Part shown: piece after piece, positions 27,401 to 34,964 of the stretch
Position numbering within the stretch: the stretch's first letter is position 1
How the letters are laid out: every line of letters begins with the position of its first letter
NCBI GenBank assembly: GCA_002373505.1
Contig: DFKE01000001.1
Span: 1-64,000 of the forward strand
DNA from: Bacteroidales bacterium UBA3653
Lineage (GTDB): Bacteria > Bacteroidota > Bacteroidia > Bacteroidales > Paludibacteraceae
Direction of reading: 5' to 3'
Length of the DNA: 64,000 nt
Made by a program: the position numbers and the translations under genes
The notes under the pieces: generated by a model
What the model was told of the DNA's origin: nothing
Databases searched by the model: none
What the model saw: only the letters and a program-made list of their open reading frames with translations

Positions 27401-30400
27401 TCCTGAGCCGGTATCCTGTGTTCTCCGGATAGTTCATCCAGTATCCTTCGTTATAGTATAGTGCAGTTGTGTTCTGAGTCACAGGAGTCTGTTCCAGCGG
27501 CACAAACATCGGCAGTGAGGATTTGTAGTCTCCTCGACGAACAACCTTGGTGCTATAGAAGTAGTCATAATTATTTTGCAAGGTCTCTGTAAATGCTACA
27601 TTCTCCACATCGGCACCGATACTATTCCCCTCACAGTCATAATACCAAATGTCAGTGCCCTCTATTTGTGTCATTGCTGCGCCTGAGATAAATGGCGTAG
27701 TCGCGTCTTTCGTCCAAGTCGTACTGCTACCGGTACCTTTACCGTCATTGGAACCGTATCCCCAATATTTATTATTGCGATAGAAATACACATTTACTCC
27801 GCTCCATCCAAGGGTGTTCTTGAAATAAATCATGCGTTTGGGTGTGTAGTTAGCGGTGATCGTACTGGTATAGATAGCCGTGACAGTGATATTTGCGTCA
27901 TCTAAGTTTCCGCTTTGCTTGGTAATACCTTCTCCTAAAGTCCAACTGCTGAAATTGAAACCTACTATATCGGGAGCTTCGATAGCAGTTGCCTCATAAG
28001 CGGCAATGGATTGAACCGTAGCGGTCTTGATCACTACGTCGCCGTGCTTGTAAAGGATGGTAACATCATGGCTGCCTGCCACGTTGAAATTCTGTGTATG
28101 GGTACTTAACAATGTACCGCCTCCGCAGGCCTCACCTGTACGCAGAGTGGCTTCTAATTTGTAATTGCCACTGGTTGCCATCGCCGGGAAACTGATGGAA
28201 CTGCCGGTACCCGTTGCCGGAGTAAAAGTCGGTTGCGGGTCTAAGGGTGTGTCATTATCATGCAGTACGCGCCAGCATATGATGGTTGTTCCTGTCGGTG
28301 AGGGGGATATATTCGCTGTAGCACTTACTGTAGCCCCCGGCTGATATGCCGCGCTCATGCCCGTAAAGGATACTATCTCCGCCTTCTTGAAATAAGCATA
28401 GAGGGTGGTAGCAACTGTCTTATCCCATACATGAGCTGAAGTACCATCTGAGTTGTAATATTTTGTTCCAAGAGGTTCAAGAGCATCGTAATATCCCATG
28501 AAGCAGTAGCCGTCCGGAGCGGTAGGTAATTTGCCTGCGCCGCTTATGTCAGGCATAGCAGAATTATAAGTACCTGTTACGCTTGTCTGACTTCCCGCAG
28601 TAGCTCGCCCGGTTTGGTCTAATGTTACGGTGTAAGTATTCGCTTGCCAAACAGCCCAAAGCGTTACTGTTGCTCCTTGGGTGGAACTTAAATTGGTGAC
28701 GCTCTCACTATTGGTGTAATCTACAGTCCCTGCATCTGCTCTCTCTTTCGTAGTTGCCCATCCTTGGAAGGTATAACCTGTTTTGGCATATCCATTGGCT
28801 GTGAGTGCTTTGCCTGTATCATAGGTGTGTGACGAATTAGCCGTCGTGCCTGTACCGCCATTAGCATTATAAGTAACCGTATAGGTGTTAGCCGTAAAGT
28901 TTGCTTGAATGGTAGAAACGGCTTTTGGGCGGTATCTGGTGTTCGCATAAGACCATGTGGAATGTGTGCCCGTAGTAGAAAAATCTCCTGAACCGGAAAC
29001 GATGCTCCAATTAGTAAATGTGTAGCCGGTATTTGCTGTTGCGTTAATGCTACCACCTGTCGCTTGTCCCATAAGCGTCACTTCTGTAGGCGTTACAGTA
29101 CCACCGGAGGCAGGATTGGCAATTACGGTTACATTATATTTAATCTCCGTATATGATGCAGTCATGACGACAGGGGACTCGTCTATGGTAGTTGTATAAG
29201 TAGTATTCGCACTTAACGCTACATCACTTCCTCGTTTGTACCAATGATTGAATGTATAACCGGTTGCAACCGTAGTAGTGAAGGTGACGCTACTTCCTTG
29301 GATTACATAGTCCCCCCCGTAGGTTAGCGGATAGAGATTCTTGTATTTCATAGATGGCTCTCCACCAGCTGTAGCACGTGTAACAGCTACTGTGCATTTA
29401 GGGAGGAACTCAACCGTTAACTTAGGCGAGGCTTCGCTATATGGAGATTCGCAGTCCAACATAAATACATATGTTCCGTAGGCATCCGGGCGGAACTGCA
29501 TGTTGTTTCCGCTGGAACTCGATAATTCCGGCTGATAATTATCACGGGTTACCCAATAGCCACTGTTGCCACGATAAGAGTCTCCATCGGAGTTGTAAAT
29601 CTTGAACTCTAAATCCGAATCGGATGTAGATCCGTTAATCACTTTTGTGGCATCAATGGTGTAATAGAACTTCTTTTCTGCGGAGTGACCGGTTTGGCGC
29701 TGCATGTTACGTCCCGAAGCACCCCATCCGCCAAAAATATCGGTAGATGCACCGGATACGTACCACGGAGAAGATAAGTCTTCGGTATAGGTGGCTGTTA
29801 GTACATATGGACCGCTTGTTTTTGTTTTTACATGGATGGTCGTATTGGCTAGCAAGTCTCCATCCTTCAGTTCAATGCCTGCACTTTTTACCCACCTTAC
29901 GAATGTATATCCATATATCTCCGGAGCTGTGATTTCGGTATATGAATACTCACCGATGGCTCGTACGGAACTGCTGATTTCGGTAGAAGTAGTGGTGCAG
30001 AATTCCTGAATAGTCACATCATGCGAGGTCTCTTGAATAAAACCGGCGTATATATGATAACCACCTGTAAGAATACCTATATTGTACGTATAAGTAGGGT
30101 CGGTAGAGATAGGCGTGCTGGCTGCTAATGTGGTAGGAGCGGTGGTGTACCAGCCTGCAAACGTGTATCCTGCACCCGGAGAAGCAGTAAGCGTTATTTC
30201 ACTTGTAATGGCAGGCTGAATATATGTAGAGGCATTGCTACCTAAATTAGCAGAAATAGGTGAGACCGTGTTTTTTGTAGCCATAACATACCCAGAGACA
30301 GAAACAGCTCCTGCACTATTATTACTGCTGGATGCAAAATTCGTTTCGCCCGTCGTAAGAACATATCTACCAATAGTCAGTCTTGTCTTAAAAGCACTTG

Positions 30401-31505
30401 CTGTAATACCGTCAAGGGGCCCTGTGCCAATCAAGTCAGCATTATTATCTGCATTTCCATTTGTGTCAAAATGATAGTACTTGTTAGGCGCCAAATCTAA
30501 CTTACCTATGTGAGGACGTGTATATTTGGCTGCGTTGCTTAAATTACTGCTGCCCCATGCTCCTTCTCCCCACGAAGTATTAGTTGCACAGAAACCATAG
30601 TACGTAGCATCATTCCAAGTGTCTGTGGTGTTGGCAACGTACAACAATTGCGTGTGCTCTATCGGAGACAGGGAATAGACTTTAGAAAATGCACTAGGCA
30701 GGTCATGACCAATAACGAAGTATTTGTAAGGATTCTCCCAACCTATATTGTTAATAAAATAGATGTAGTTAGTTGGGCTAACTTTTTTACACCGAATAAT
30801 TTGTAAATTATTATTAGAAGGACGAAACGTGAAAACACAATTATCATTTGCTGCTGGTTCATAAACCAAAGAAACTCCTGAAGAGCCATCTTTATAATAC
30901 ATGCCATCATCGGAATCGGAGGATTTTTTTATGTAGTTGAAAGCTTTTGTGTTATATCGATACAATCCATTACAAGAGTAGGTTCCATCTCCATTGTTAG
31001 AAAGCTCGACCCATGCCCATCCTCCTGGAGTTCCCCCCCAGTTGTATTTTATGTGGTAAGTAGGATCAGAAATAGTGACAGATACTTTCCAGTTCGTCTC
31101 ATCAACAACGGTAACTGTAACATCTTTTGTGCCTGTAAATGTGATAGTAGCATTACTTCCAGACGTTCCTTTTGTACCGCCGGAGATGCTTTTTATGCAA
31201 CCATTTCCGCCCCAAGAGCTACCATCTGATAATTGAAACTCATATGTTCCGGCAGGTACTGCATAGAAAGTAATAGAATTGTCACTTCCCATATTATTGG
31301 AATTTGTATTCCATTCTCCGCGTAAGGTTCCCGGTAAATACCATGCCCACGCATTACCTACACCGAGGGTGAGGAGAGTGAGGAGACAGCATATATACAT
31401 TAGCCTTGACTGTCGGTTGACCGTCGGTTGACTGTCGGGATTGACTGCTGTTTGACTATTGTTAAATTGTCCTTTAAGATTAAGTTTAAAGTTTGTCATA
31501 ATCAT
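24444..31505 (-). CDS. Giant secreted protein with InlB-type repeats and short C-terminal tail
   Basis: A 2353-residue protein. Near the N-terminus, residues 12-35 are encoded by an 11-nt repeat, followed by a strong hydrophobic signal (MYICCLLTLLTLGVGNAWA) that starts at Met36, so either start is possible; ATG at 31499 is a third option. The region of about residues 430-1050 has several Listeria-Bacteroides (InlB B) type repeats with the G-Y-T-F-x-x-W core (AGYTFAGWYTT, TGYTFNHWYKR, TGYTFTNWSIV, TGYTFQGWATT) and YTVTYNANGGTGTTA. Several segments (YIYFINNIGWENPYKYF, MIYFKNTLGWSGVNVYF) look like starch-binding-type beta modules. It ends in the tail KVMIDGILYIVKDGKMYDAR, then GARVE. Likely a cell-surface adhesin or glycan binder. 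Confidence 0.85.
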   Translation of the reverse strand: MIMTNFKLNLKGQFNNSQTAVNPDSQPTVNRQSRLMYICCLLTLLTLGVGNAWAWYLPGTLRGEWNTNSNNMGSDNSITFYAVPAGTYEFQLSDGSSWGGNGCIKSISGGTKGTSGSNATITFTGTKDVTVTVVDETNWKVSVTISDPTYHIKYNWGGTPGGWAWVELSNNGDGTYSCNGLYRYNTKAFNYIKKSSDSDDGMYYKDGSSGVSLVYEPAANDNCVFTFRPSNNNLQIIRCKKVSPTNYIYFINNIGWENPYKYFVIGHDLPSAFSKVYSLSPIEHTQLLYVANTTDTWNDATYYGFCATNTSWGEGAWGSSNLSNAAKYTRPHIGKLDLAPNKYYHFDTNGNADNNADLIGTGPLDGITASAFKTRLTIGRYVLTTGETNFASSSNNSAGAVSVSGYVMATKNTVSPISANLGSNASTYIQPAITSEITLTASPGAGYTFAGWYTTAPTTLAASTPISTDPTYTYNIGILTGGYHIYAGFIQETSHDVTIQEFCTTTSTEISSSVRAIGEYSYTEITAPEIYGYTFVRWVKSAGIELKDGDLLANTTIHVKTKTSGPYVLTATYTEDLSSPWYVSGASTDIFGGWGASGRNMQRQTGHSAEKKFYYTIDATKVINGSTSDSDLEFKIYNSDGDSYRGNSGYWVTRDNYQPELSSSSGNNMQFRPDAYGTYVFMLDCESPYSEASPKLTVEFLPKCTVAVTRATAGGEPSMKYKNLYPLTYGGDYVIQGSSVTFTTTVATGYTFNHWYKRGSDVALSANTTYTTTIDESPVVMTASYTEIKYNVTVIANPASGGTVTPTEVTLMGQATGGSINATANTGYTFTNWSIVSGSGDFSTTGTHSTWSYANTRYRPKAVSTIQANFTANTYTVTYNANGGTGTTANSSHTYDTGKALTANGYAKTGYTFQGWATTKERADAGTVDYTNSESVTNLSSTQGATVTLWAVWQANTYTVTLDQTGRATAGSQTSVTGTYNSAMPDISGAGKLPTAPDGYCFMGYYDALEPLGTKYYNSDGTSAHVWDKTVATTLYAYFKKAEIVSFTGMSAAYQPGATVSATANISPSPTGTTIICWRVLHDNDTPLDPQPTFTPATGTGSSISFPAMATSGNYKLEATLRTGEACGGGTLLSTHTQNFNVAGSHDVTILYKHGDVVIKTATVQSIAAYEATAIEAPDIVGFNFSSWTLGEGITKQSGNLDDANITVTAIYTSTITANYTPKRMIYFKNTLGWSGVNVYFYRNNKYWGYGSNDGKGTGSSTTWTKDATTPFISGAAMTQIEGTDIWYYDCEGNSIGADVENVAFTETLQNNYDYFYSTKVVRRGDYKSSLPMFVPLEQTPVTQNTTALYYNEGYWMNYPENTGYRLRIYNNSSANNSTGASREYYFPYSADLQMPLKLDVELNDAGSIWFMVYRNDNVLMGKNYTITQDYHETKLDKPSTNKLKLNPSAPGVYSFTLSFHDNGGSPKSYDYYINVDYPVSVGDYRIYYTDNATWSQGSAHGAGWSHPSDIIRKNTGSEAAADTVSLFVSHGSSPSAKFQYVSAINASTGVITWTDVTGGTIDLSGITEKGVYNFIVSQPAGGESIGLSKTEKYTGNYYIRTDCAGNTKWDSYRAQDHQMTYTEFSMSDANSFGDKFSHYYAHWCPAGTNIKFCIANDYSTSVSDTLIQDVNNLFDNIDSGGFLKSDGNSNATVNIYSANVRFMYNETTNKISRAYVSAASNKARQFLVLKGNNTMLNEDNSALSGEGESAANHEAIFVDNENFIYERILKIIPGTRFKLYACYAKNPIDVTKAQYFRGAYDSGNFTTDENSVVLLSGSGDAQKLRVIYDFKTNRLVAAWMPSDVAVSGVLKIDADVMILRDHQEAAECITFANGESKLDGVKTVYGAMKFNRWTLNNRARGEGGVEDNDKDHCDTPEDITRYHAILSSGEQKSIYERSLYFISFPFDVKLSEVFGFGQYGTHWVIQYYDGLNRARNGYWLDSPPNWKYVSPAEVAQGYTLNAYQGYLLNINLNKMAYDDNTFWANNISNVELYFPSKTSMSSIKQTEVTIPALEEEYRCTINRGTAEGDRRIKDSFWRCIGVPSYNEFAGELKSGNSSGSTIAWQTSYNTFPFLYVWNMSDNTLTAQSTSNFSFQPMHAYLVQIQDAIYWNMVSATPASIVARRVAKEAESEYNWRLALSRDSLFEDQTYIRMSDIEQITDNFDFGQDLVKELNSRSNLYTYIGYEKVAANSMPIEREQTMVVPVGVTIKNAGEYTFAMPEGTNGVGVTLVDTEANVRTSLSALDYTVSLEAGEYTGRFVLEISPIQNTPTDLGNVQGDNVQGTKARKVMIDGILYIVKDGKMYDARGARVE
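31404..31460. repeat. 11-nt repeat in the N-terminal coding region of the 2353-residue gene
   Basis: GACTGTCGGTT, GACCGTCGGTT, GACTGTCGGGA and GACTGCTG units on the plus strand, read in frame on the minus strand as NNSQTAVNPDSQPTVNRQS between the start codon and the signal peptide. Confidence 0.8.
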
Positions 31506-31539
31506 ATTATGTGTTTTTTAATTCTATTTTTTTTTGCCT

Positions 31540-31592
31540 CGCTCTTCTCTCGGTTATCTCTCGGTCGTCTCTCGGTCATCGGTCGGTTCACC
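31540..31592. repeat. 11-nt tandem repeat (CTCTCGGTCAT type)
   Basis: Four to five units of CTCTCGGTTAT/CTCTCGGTCGT in the spacer between the 2353-residue gene and its upstream partner; similar in core (TCGGT) to the coding repeat at 31404-31460. Confidence 0.75.
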
Positions 31593-31638
31593 GGGCGGGC
31601 ATAATCCTCCGTTTATAGCCCCGAGGCAGGCTGTGTTT

Positions 31639-32025
31639 CTAATCTCTCGCCCTGTTCCTTTTCCGGCGAGCTATTCCTCCTGCAAAAGCGGCTGCAAAAG
31701 CCAACAGGATCCAGGGATCGCCTACGGGATATTCCTTTCCGGGCGGTGTGTCAGGACCCGTTGTACCCCAGTCCGGTGTCCATGATTCGGACTTTCTCGG
31801 ACCGCCGGGGGCTCTGTTGGGCGACTGCGCGCCTACATTGCTTTGCTCGGAGGGAGTGGTGTTGTCAAAAGGCGCATAGACCGTGCCGCCATACACGCTG
31901 CCGGAACTCATCATCTGATGGCTCCGGAAATCTTGCTGTGCCGGATACGCCTGCGAACCGTAGTCTTGCGCGCAAGCATAGGCGAAGCCTATAAATAATA
32001 ATAGATATGTAAATCGGTGTCTCAT
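31639..32025 (-). CDS. Small secreted protein with C-terminal membrane anchor (PVGD motif)
   Basis: A 128-residue protein: signal peptide (residues 1-20, cleavage likely after YACAQ), an 80-residue Gly/Pro/Ser/Gln-rich spacer, and a C-terminal segment EYPVGDPWILLAFAAAFAGG followed by the basic tail IARRKRNRARD. The order motif, hydrophobic helix, arginine cluster resembles exosortase/PEP-CTERM-type or LPXTG-type sorting signals, and P-(V/I/L)-G-D anchors are familiar from Bacteroidota secreted proteins. It is the first gene of a two-gene unit with the 2353-residue protein and has its own promoter (32048-32078). Function unknown. Confidence 0.75.
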   Translation of the reverse strand: MRHRFTYLLLFIGFAYACAQDYGSQAYPAQQDFRSHQMMSSGSVYGGTVYAPFDNTTPSEQSNVGAQSPNRAPGGPRKSESWTPDWGTTGPDTPPGKEYPVGDPWILLAFAAAFAGGIARRKRNRARD

Positions 32026-32047
32026 GGTCTGTTTTTCATTTATCCTG

Positions 32048-32078
32048 CAAAGTTACAACAAATATTTTGAATATGCAA
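32048..32078 (-). promoter_or_regulatory. Promoter of the 32025/31505 unit
   Basis: Minus strand TTG (32078-32076), 20-nt spacer, TAACTTTG (32055-32048); RNA start near 32041, about 16 nt before the start codon. Confidence 0.8.
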
Positions 32079-32100
32079 GAAAAAATGTTGCATAACATGA

Positions 32101-32131
32101 AAAAAGGCGCAAAAATCAACATTTTGCGCCG
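32101..32131 (-). terminator. Second terminator after glgP
   Basis: GGCGCAAAA / TTTTGCGCC stem (32106-32130) followed by T6 in the minus direction; tandem with the hairpin at 32136-32164. Confidence 0.75.
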
Positions 32132-32165
32132 AAAAAAGGAGATTCCGGTGTCCGAAATCTCCTTA
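32132..32165 (-). terminator. First terminator after glgP
   Basis: AAGGAGATT / AATCTCCTT stem (32136-32164) followed by T6 in the minus direction, 63 bases past the stop codon. Confidence 0.8.
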
Positions 32166-32227
32166 AAATGGGGTCCCCGAAAATTTTAATTTTTGTGGGG
32201 AGAGCGAGAGCCGTAACTCGCGCGACG

Positions 32228-34783
32228 TTAAATCCATCTCACGTAGCAGAAGTCCATGCGGTGCGGGAGTAGCTCGTTCTGCGGATACATGCGCAATCCG
32301 AACTTCATGCCGCCGGCATAATCCAGCTGATAGACATTCTCGAAGAACAAGTGGCTGCCTTCGCTCTTCACCAGCTTCAGAGGCTCTACTTCGTAGAGTT
32401 TGTCGTTGTTGTGGGTCGAGGTGCGGATCGCTACCAGCTCTACGCCGATACCCTTGTCGTTCAAACCGTGGGTGTCCAGTTCTACCTGTATCTGAACCTT
32501 GTCGCCTACATTGAGGTTTTGCAGGTTTTCTGATTTGTAAACCACCTCTATCTCGTCCCAATGCTCTACTATGTTCTCTTTCCATGCCGCAATCTCTTTG
32601 GCTACCTTGTAGTGGTCCGCACTGAGGAGCTTGTGGCGTTTCGCCAGTTTGAAATAGAACTTGCTGAAATAGTCGTCCATCATACGCTTCATCGTGAAAC
32701 GCGGAGTAATCTTCGTGACGGAGTTCTTGATATACTGGATCCACTCGGGGCTGTAGCCCTTGCTGTTCTTCGCGTAGTAGAGCGGAATGATCTCGTTCTC
32801 CAGCATCTGGTAGATGGTTGCGGCGTCGAGCTGATCCTGGTGTGCCTGGTTCTCGTAGGTGCGGTGCTCGGTCAACGCCCAGCCTGCGCCCTCTACGTAA
32901 CCCTCATACCACCATCCGTCTTTGACGGAGAAGTTGAGCACGCCGTTCATCTGCGCTTTCTCGCCCGATGTACCGGATGCCTCAAGAGGACGGGTAGGCG
33001 TGTTCAGCCAGATATCTACACCGCTGATCAGACGTTTGGCAAGACGCATATCGTAGTTCTCCAGGAAGATGATCTTGCCCAGGAACTGCGGCATACGGCT
33101 GATCTCGATGATACGTTTGATCAGACCCTGACCGCCTCCGTCTGCCGGGTGAGCCTTGCCGGTGAAGAGGAACTGCACCGGATAATTGGGGTTGTTCACC
33201 AGCCTCTCCAGACGCTCCAGGTCCGTGAAGAGCAGGTGAGCACGTTTATAGGTGGCGAAACGGCGGCCGAAACCGATAATCAGGTTGTTCGGGTTCATCT
33301 CGTTCAGCGCGCGTACGATACGGGCAGGATCACCTTGGCTCTTCATCCAGTCCTCGCGGAACTTCTCCTTGATATAGTCCATCATCTTGCGCTTCAGGCT
33401 CATACGCGTAGCCCAGATCACCTCGTCGGGAATGTTGTTGTACGGCTTCCACATCTCGAGATTCGACTGGTCACCCATCCACTCTTTCGGCAGATATTTC
33501 TGGTATATCTCTTTCCATTCGTGTGCTGCCCAGGTAGGCATATGCACGCCGTTGGTGACGTAATCCACATGCAGCTCCTCCGGGAAATAACCGGGCCATA
33601 CCGGGCTGAACATCTTCTTGCTTACCTCGCCGTGGAGCCAGCTTACGCCGTTTGCCTCCTGGCAGGTGTTGAGCGCAAAGACACTCATCGAGAATTTCTC
33701 GGTGTTGTCGTCCGGATTGACGCGGCCCATGCCGATCAGGTCATGCCATTCGATACCCAGCTTGCCTGCATATTCGTTCATGTATTTGTAGAATAAGCCT
33801 TCCTCGAAATAGTCGTGGCCTGCGGGAACCGGCGTATGGCAGGTGTACAGACCGCTTGCGCGGACTACTTCCTTGGCCTGGTTGAAGGTCAGACCCTCTT
33901 CCTGTACCAGATCCACCAGACGCTGCAAGCCCATCAGAGCGGCGTGGCCCTCGTTGCAGTGATATACATCTTTCTTGATGCCTAATTTCTTCAACGCCAG
34001 CACACCGCCGATACCCAGAAGAATCTCTTGTTTGATACGGTTCTCCCAGTCGCCGCCGTAAAGCTGGTGCGTGATCTGGCGGTCCCATTCGCTGTTCAGC
34101 TCGTTGTCCGTATCCAGCAGATACAGATCCATACGGCCTACTGCTACCTTCCAGAGATATGCCTTCACCGTGCGACCCGGATACGGCACCTCGATAACCA
34201 TGTTCGAACCGTCGGCTTCCTTCATCTGCGTGATAGGCAGGTTGGAGAAGTTCTGGGCCTCATAATTGGCGATTTGCTGACCCTCCGGAGACAGCGTCTG
34301 GGTGAAATAACCGTAACGGTAGAGGAATCCTACTGCCGTCATATCTACGTTGCAATCCGATGCCTCTTTGATATAGTCGCCCGCCAGAATTCCAAGACCG
34401 CCGGAATAGATCTTCAACACATGGGTCAGACCGTATTCCATCGAGAAATAGGCGATGGTCGGTTTCTTCTTGTCCTTCGGAGTATCCATGTAAGCGCGGA
34501 ACTCTGCATATACATCGTTCAGCTTCTTCATGAATTTCCCGTCCTTCGACAACTCTACCATGCGGTCGTAGCTCAGGATGTTCAACATCACAATCGGGTT
34601 CGAGTTGGCGCGATGCCAGGCGTCAGTGTCCACATAACGGAACAGATCTTTGGCTGCGGCATTCCAGGTCCACCATAGGTTGTAGGCCAACTCCTGCAGT
34701 TTGCTCAAATCAGCCGGTAGGGTCGCGTGGATGTTACATTCTTTCCAAATCGGCTGGTTTACATTACTTACTTTTACTTTCAT
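32228..34783 (-). CDS. glgP: Alpha-glucan (glycogen/maltodextrin) phosphorylase
   Basis: An 851-residue GT35 phosphorylase releasing glucose 1-phosphate from alpha-1,4-glucans. The N-terminal DUF3417-type region (LQELAYNLWWTWNAAAKDLF) marks the short alpha-glucan phosphorylase class. The pyridoxal phosphate lysine lies in EASGTSGEKAQMNGVLNFSV near residue 610. An extra C-terminal domain of about 120 residues follows the catalytic part. Works with the GH57/GT4/debranching genes at 43-48 kb in glycogen turnover. It is divergent from the RNB nuclease, with overlapping promoters, and is followed by two tandem terminators. Confidence 0.95.
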   Translation of the reverse strand: MKVKVSNVNQPIWKECNIHATLPADLSKLQELAYNLWWTWNAAAKDLFRYVDTDAWHRANSNPIVMLNILSYDRMVELSKDGKFMKKLNDVYAEFRAYMDTPKDKKKPTIAYFSMEYGLTHVLKIYSGGLGILAGDYIKEASDCNVDMTAVGFLYRYGYFTQTLSPEGQQIANYEAQNFSNLPITQMKEADGSNMVIEVPYPGRTVKAYLWKVAVGRMDLYLLDTDNELNSEWDRQITHQLYGGDWENRIKQEILLGIGGVLALKKLGIKKDVYHCNEGHAALMGLQRLVDLVQEEGLTFNQAKEVVRASGLYTCHTPVPAGHDYFEEGLFYKYMNEYAGKLGIEWHDLIGMGRVNPDDNTEKFSMSVFALNTCQEANGVSWLHGEVSKKMFSPVWPGYFPEELHVDYVTNGVHMPTWAAHEWKEIYQKYLPKEWMGDQSNLEMWKPYNNIPDEVIWATRMSLKRKMMDYIKEKFREDWMKSQGDPARIVRALNEMNPNNLIIGFGRRFATYKRAHLLFTDLERLERLVNNPNYPVQFLFTGKAHPADGGGQGLIKRIIEISRMPQFLGKIIFLENYDMRLAKRLISGVDIWLNTPTRPLEASGTSGEKAQMNGVLNFSVKDGWWYEGYVEGAGWALTEHRTYENQAHQDQLDAATIYQMLENEIIPLYYAKNSKGYSPEWIQYIKNSVTKITPRFTMKRMMDDYFSKFYFKLAKRHKLLSADHYKVAKEIAAWKENIVEHWDEIEVVYKSENLQNLNVGDKVQIQVELDTHGLNDKGIGVELVAIRTSTHNNDKLYEVEPLKLVKSEGSHLFFENVYQLDYAGGMKFGLRMYPQNELLPHRMDFCYVRWI

Positions 34784-34876
34784 TGATATATATTTTTTTT
34801 ATTTTGATTCTTCTTTTTGCACACATTTTCATAGGCTTCCTAGGGTTTCTAGGACGTCTATGTATAAAAATCGCCG

Positions 34877-34907
34877 CAAAATTACTATTTTTTTTTGAAA
34901 TATGCAA
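34877..34907 (-). promoter_or_regulatory. Promoter of glgP, overlapping the divergent nuclease promoter
   Basis: Minus strand TTG (34907-34905), 20-nt spacer with an A9 tract, TAATTTTG (34884-34877). The leader to the ATG at 34783 is about 85 nt. Confidence 0.8.
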
Positions 34908-34924
34908 GATTTTTAGTAATTTTG
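34894..34924 (+). promoter_or_regulatory. Promoter of the RNB-S1 nuclease
   Basis: TTTG (34894-34897), 19-nt spacer, TAATTTTG (34917-34924). Its -33 region and that of glgP are the two arms of TTTGAAATATGCAAG. Confidence 0.8.
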
Positions 34925-34964
34925 CACCTGATTTTATGATTTTGTGTATTTTAATTTGCATTCT

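Noticed and set aside
32163..32744. A 193-residue minus-strand frame overlapping the end of glgP
   Set aside because: Different frame of the same strand, rich in Arg/Gly/Gln; glgP is the conserved frame and the terminators lie within this one.
32561..33796. A 411-residue plus-strand frame opposite glgP
   Set aside because: Antisense shadow of a conserved enzyme; composition is typical of reverse-strand translation.
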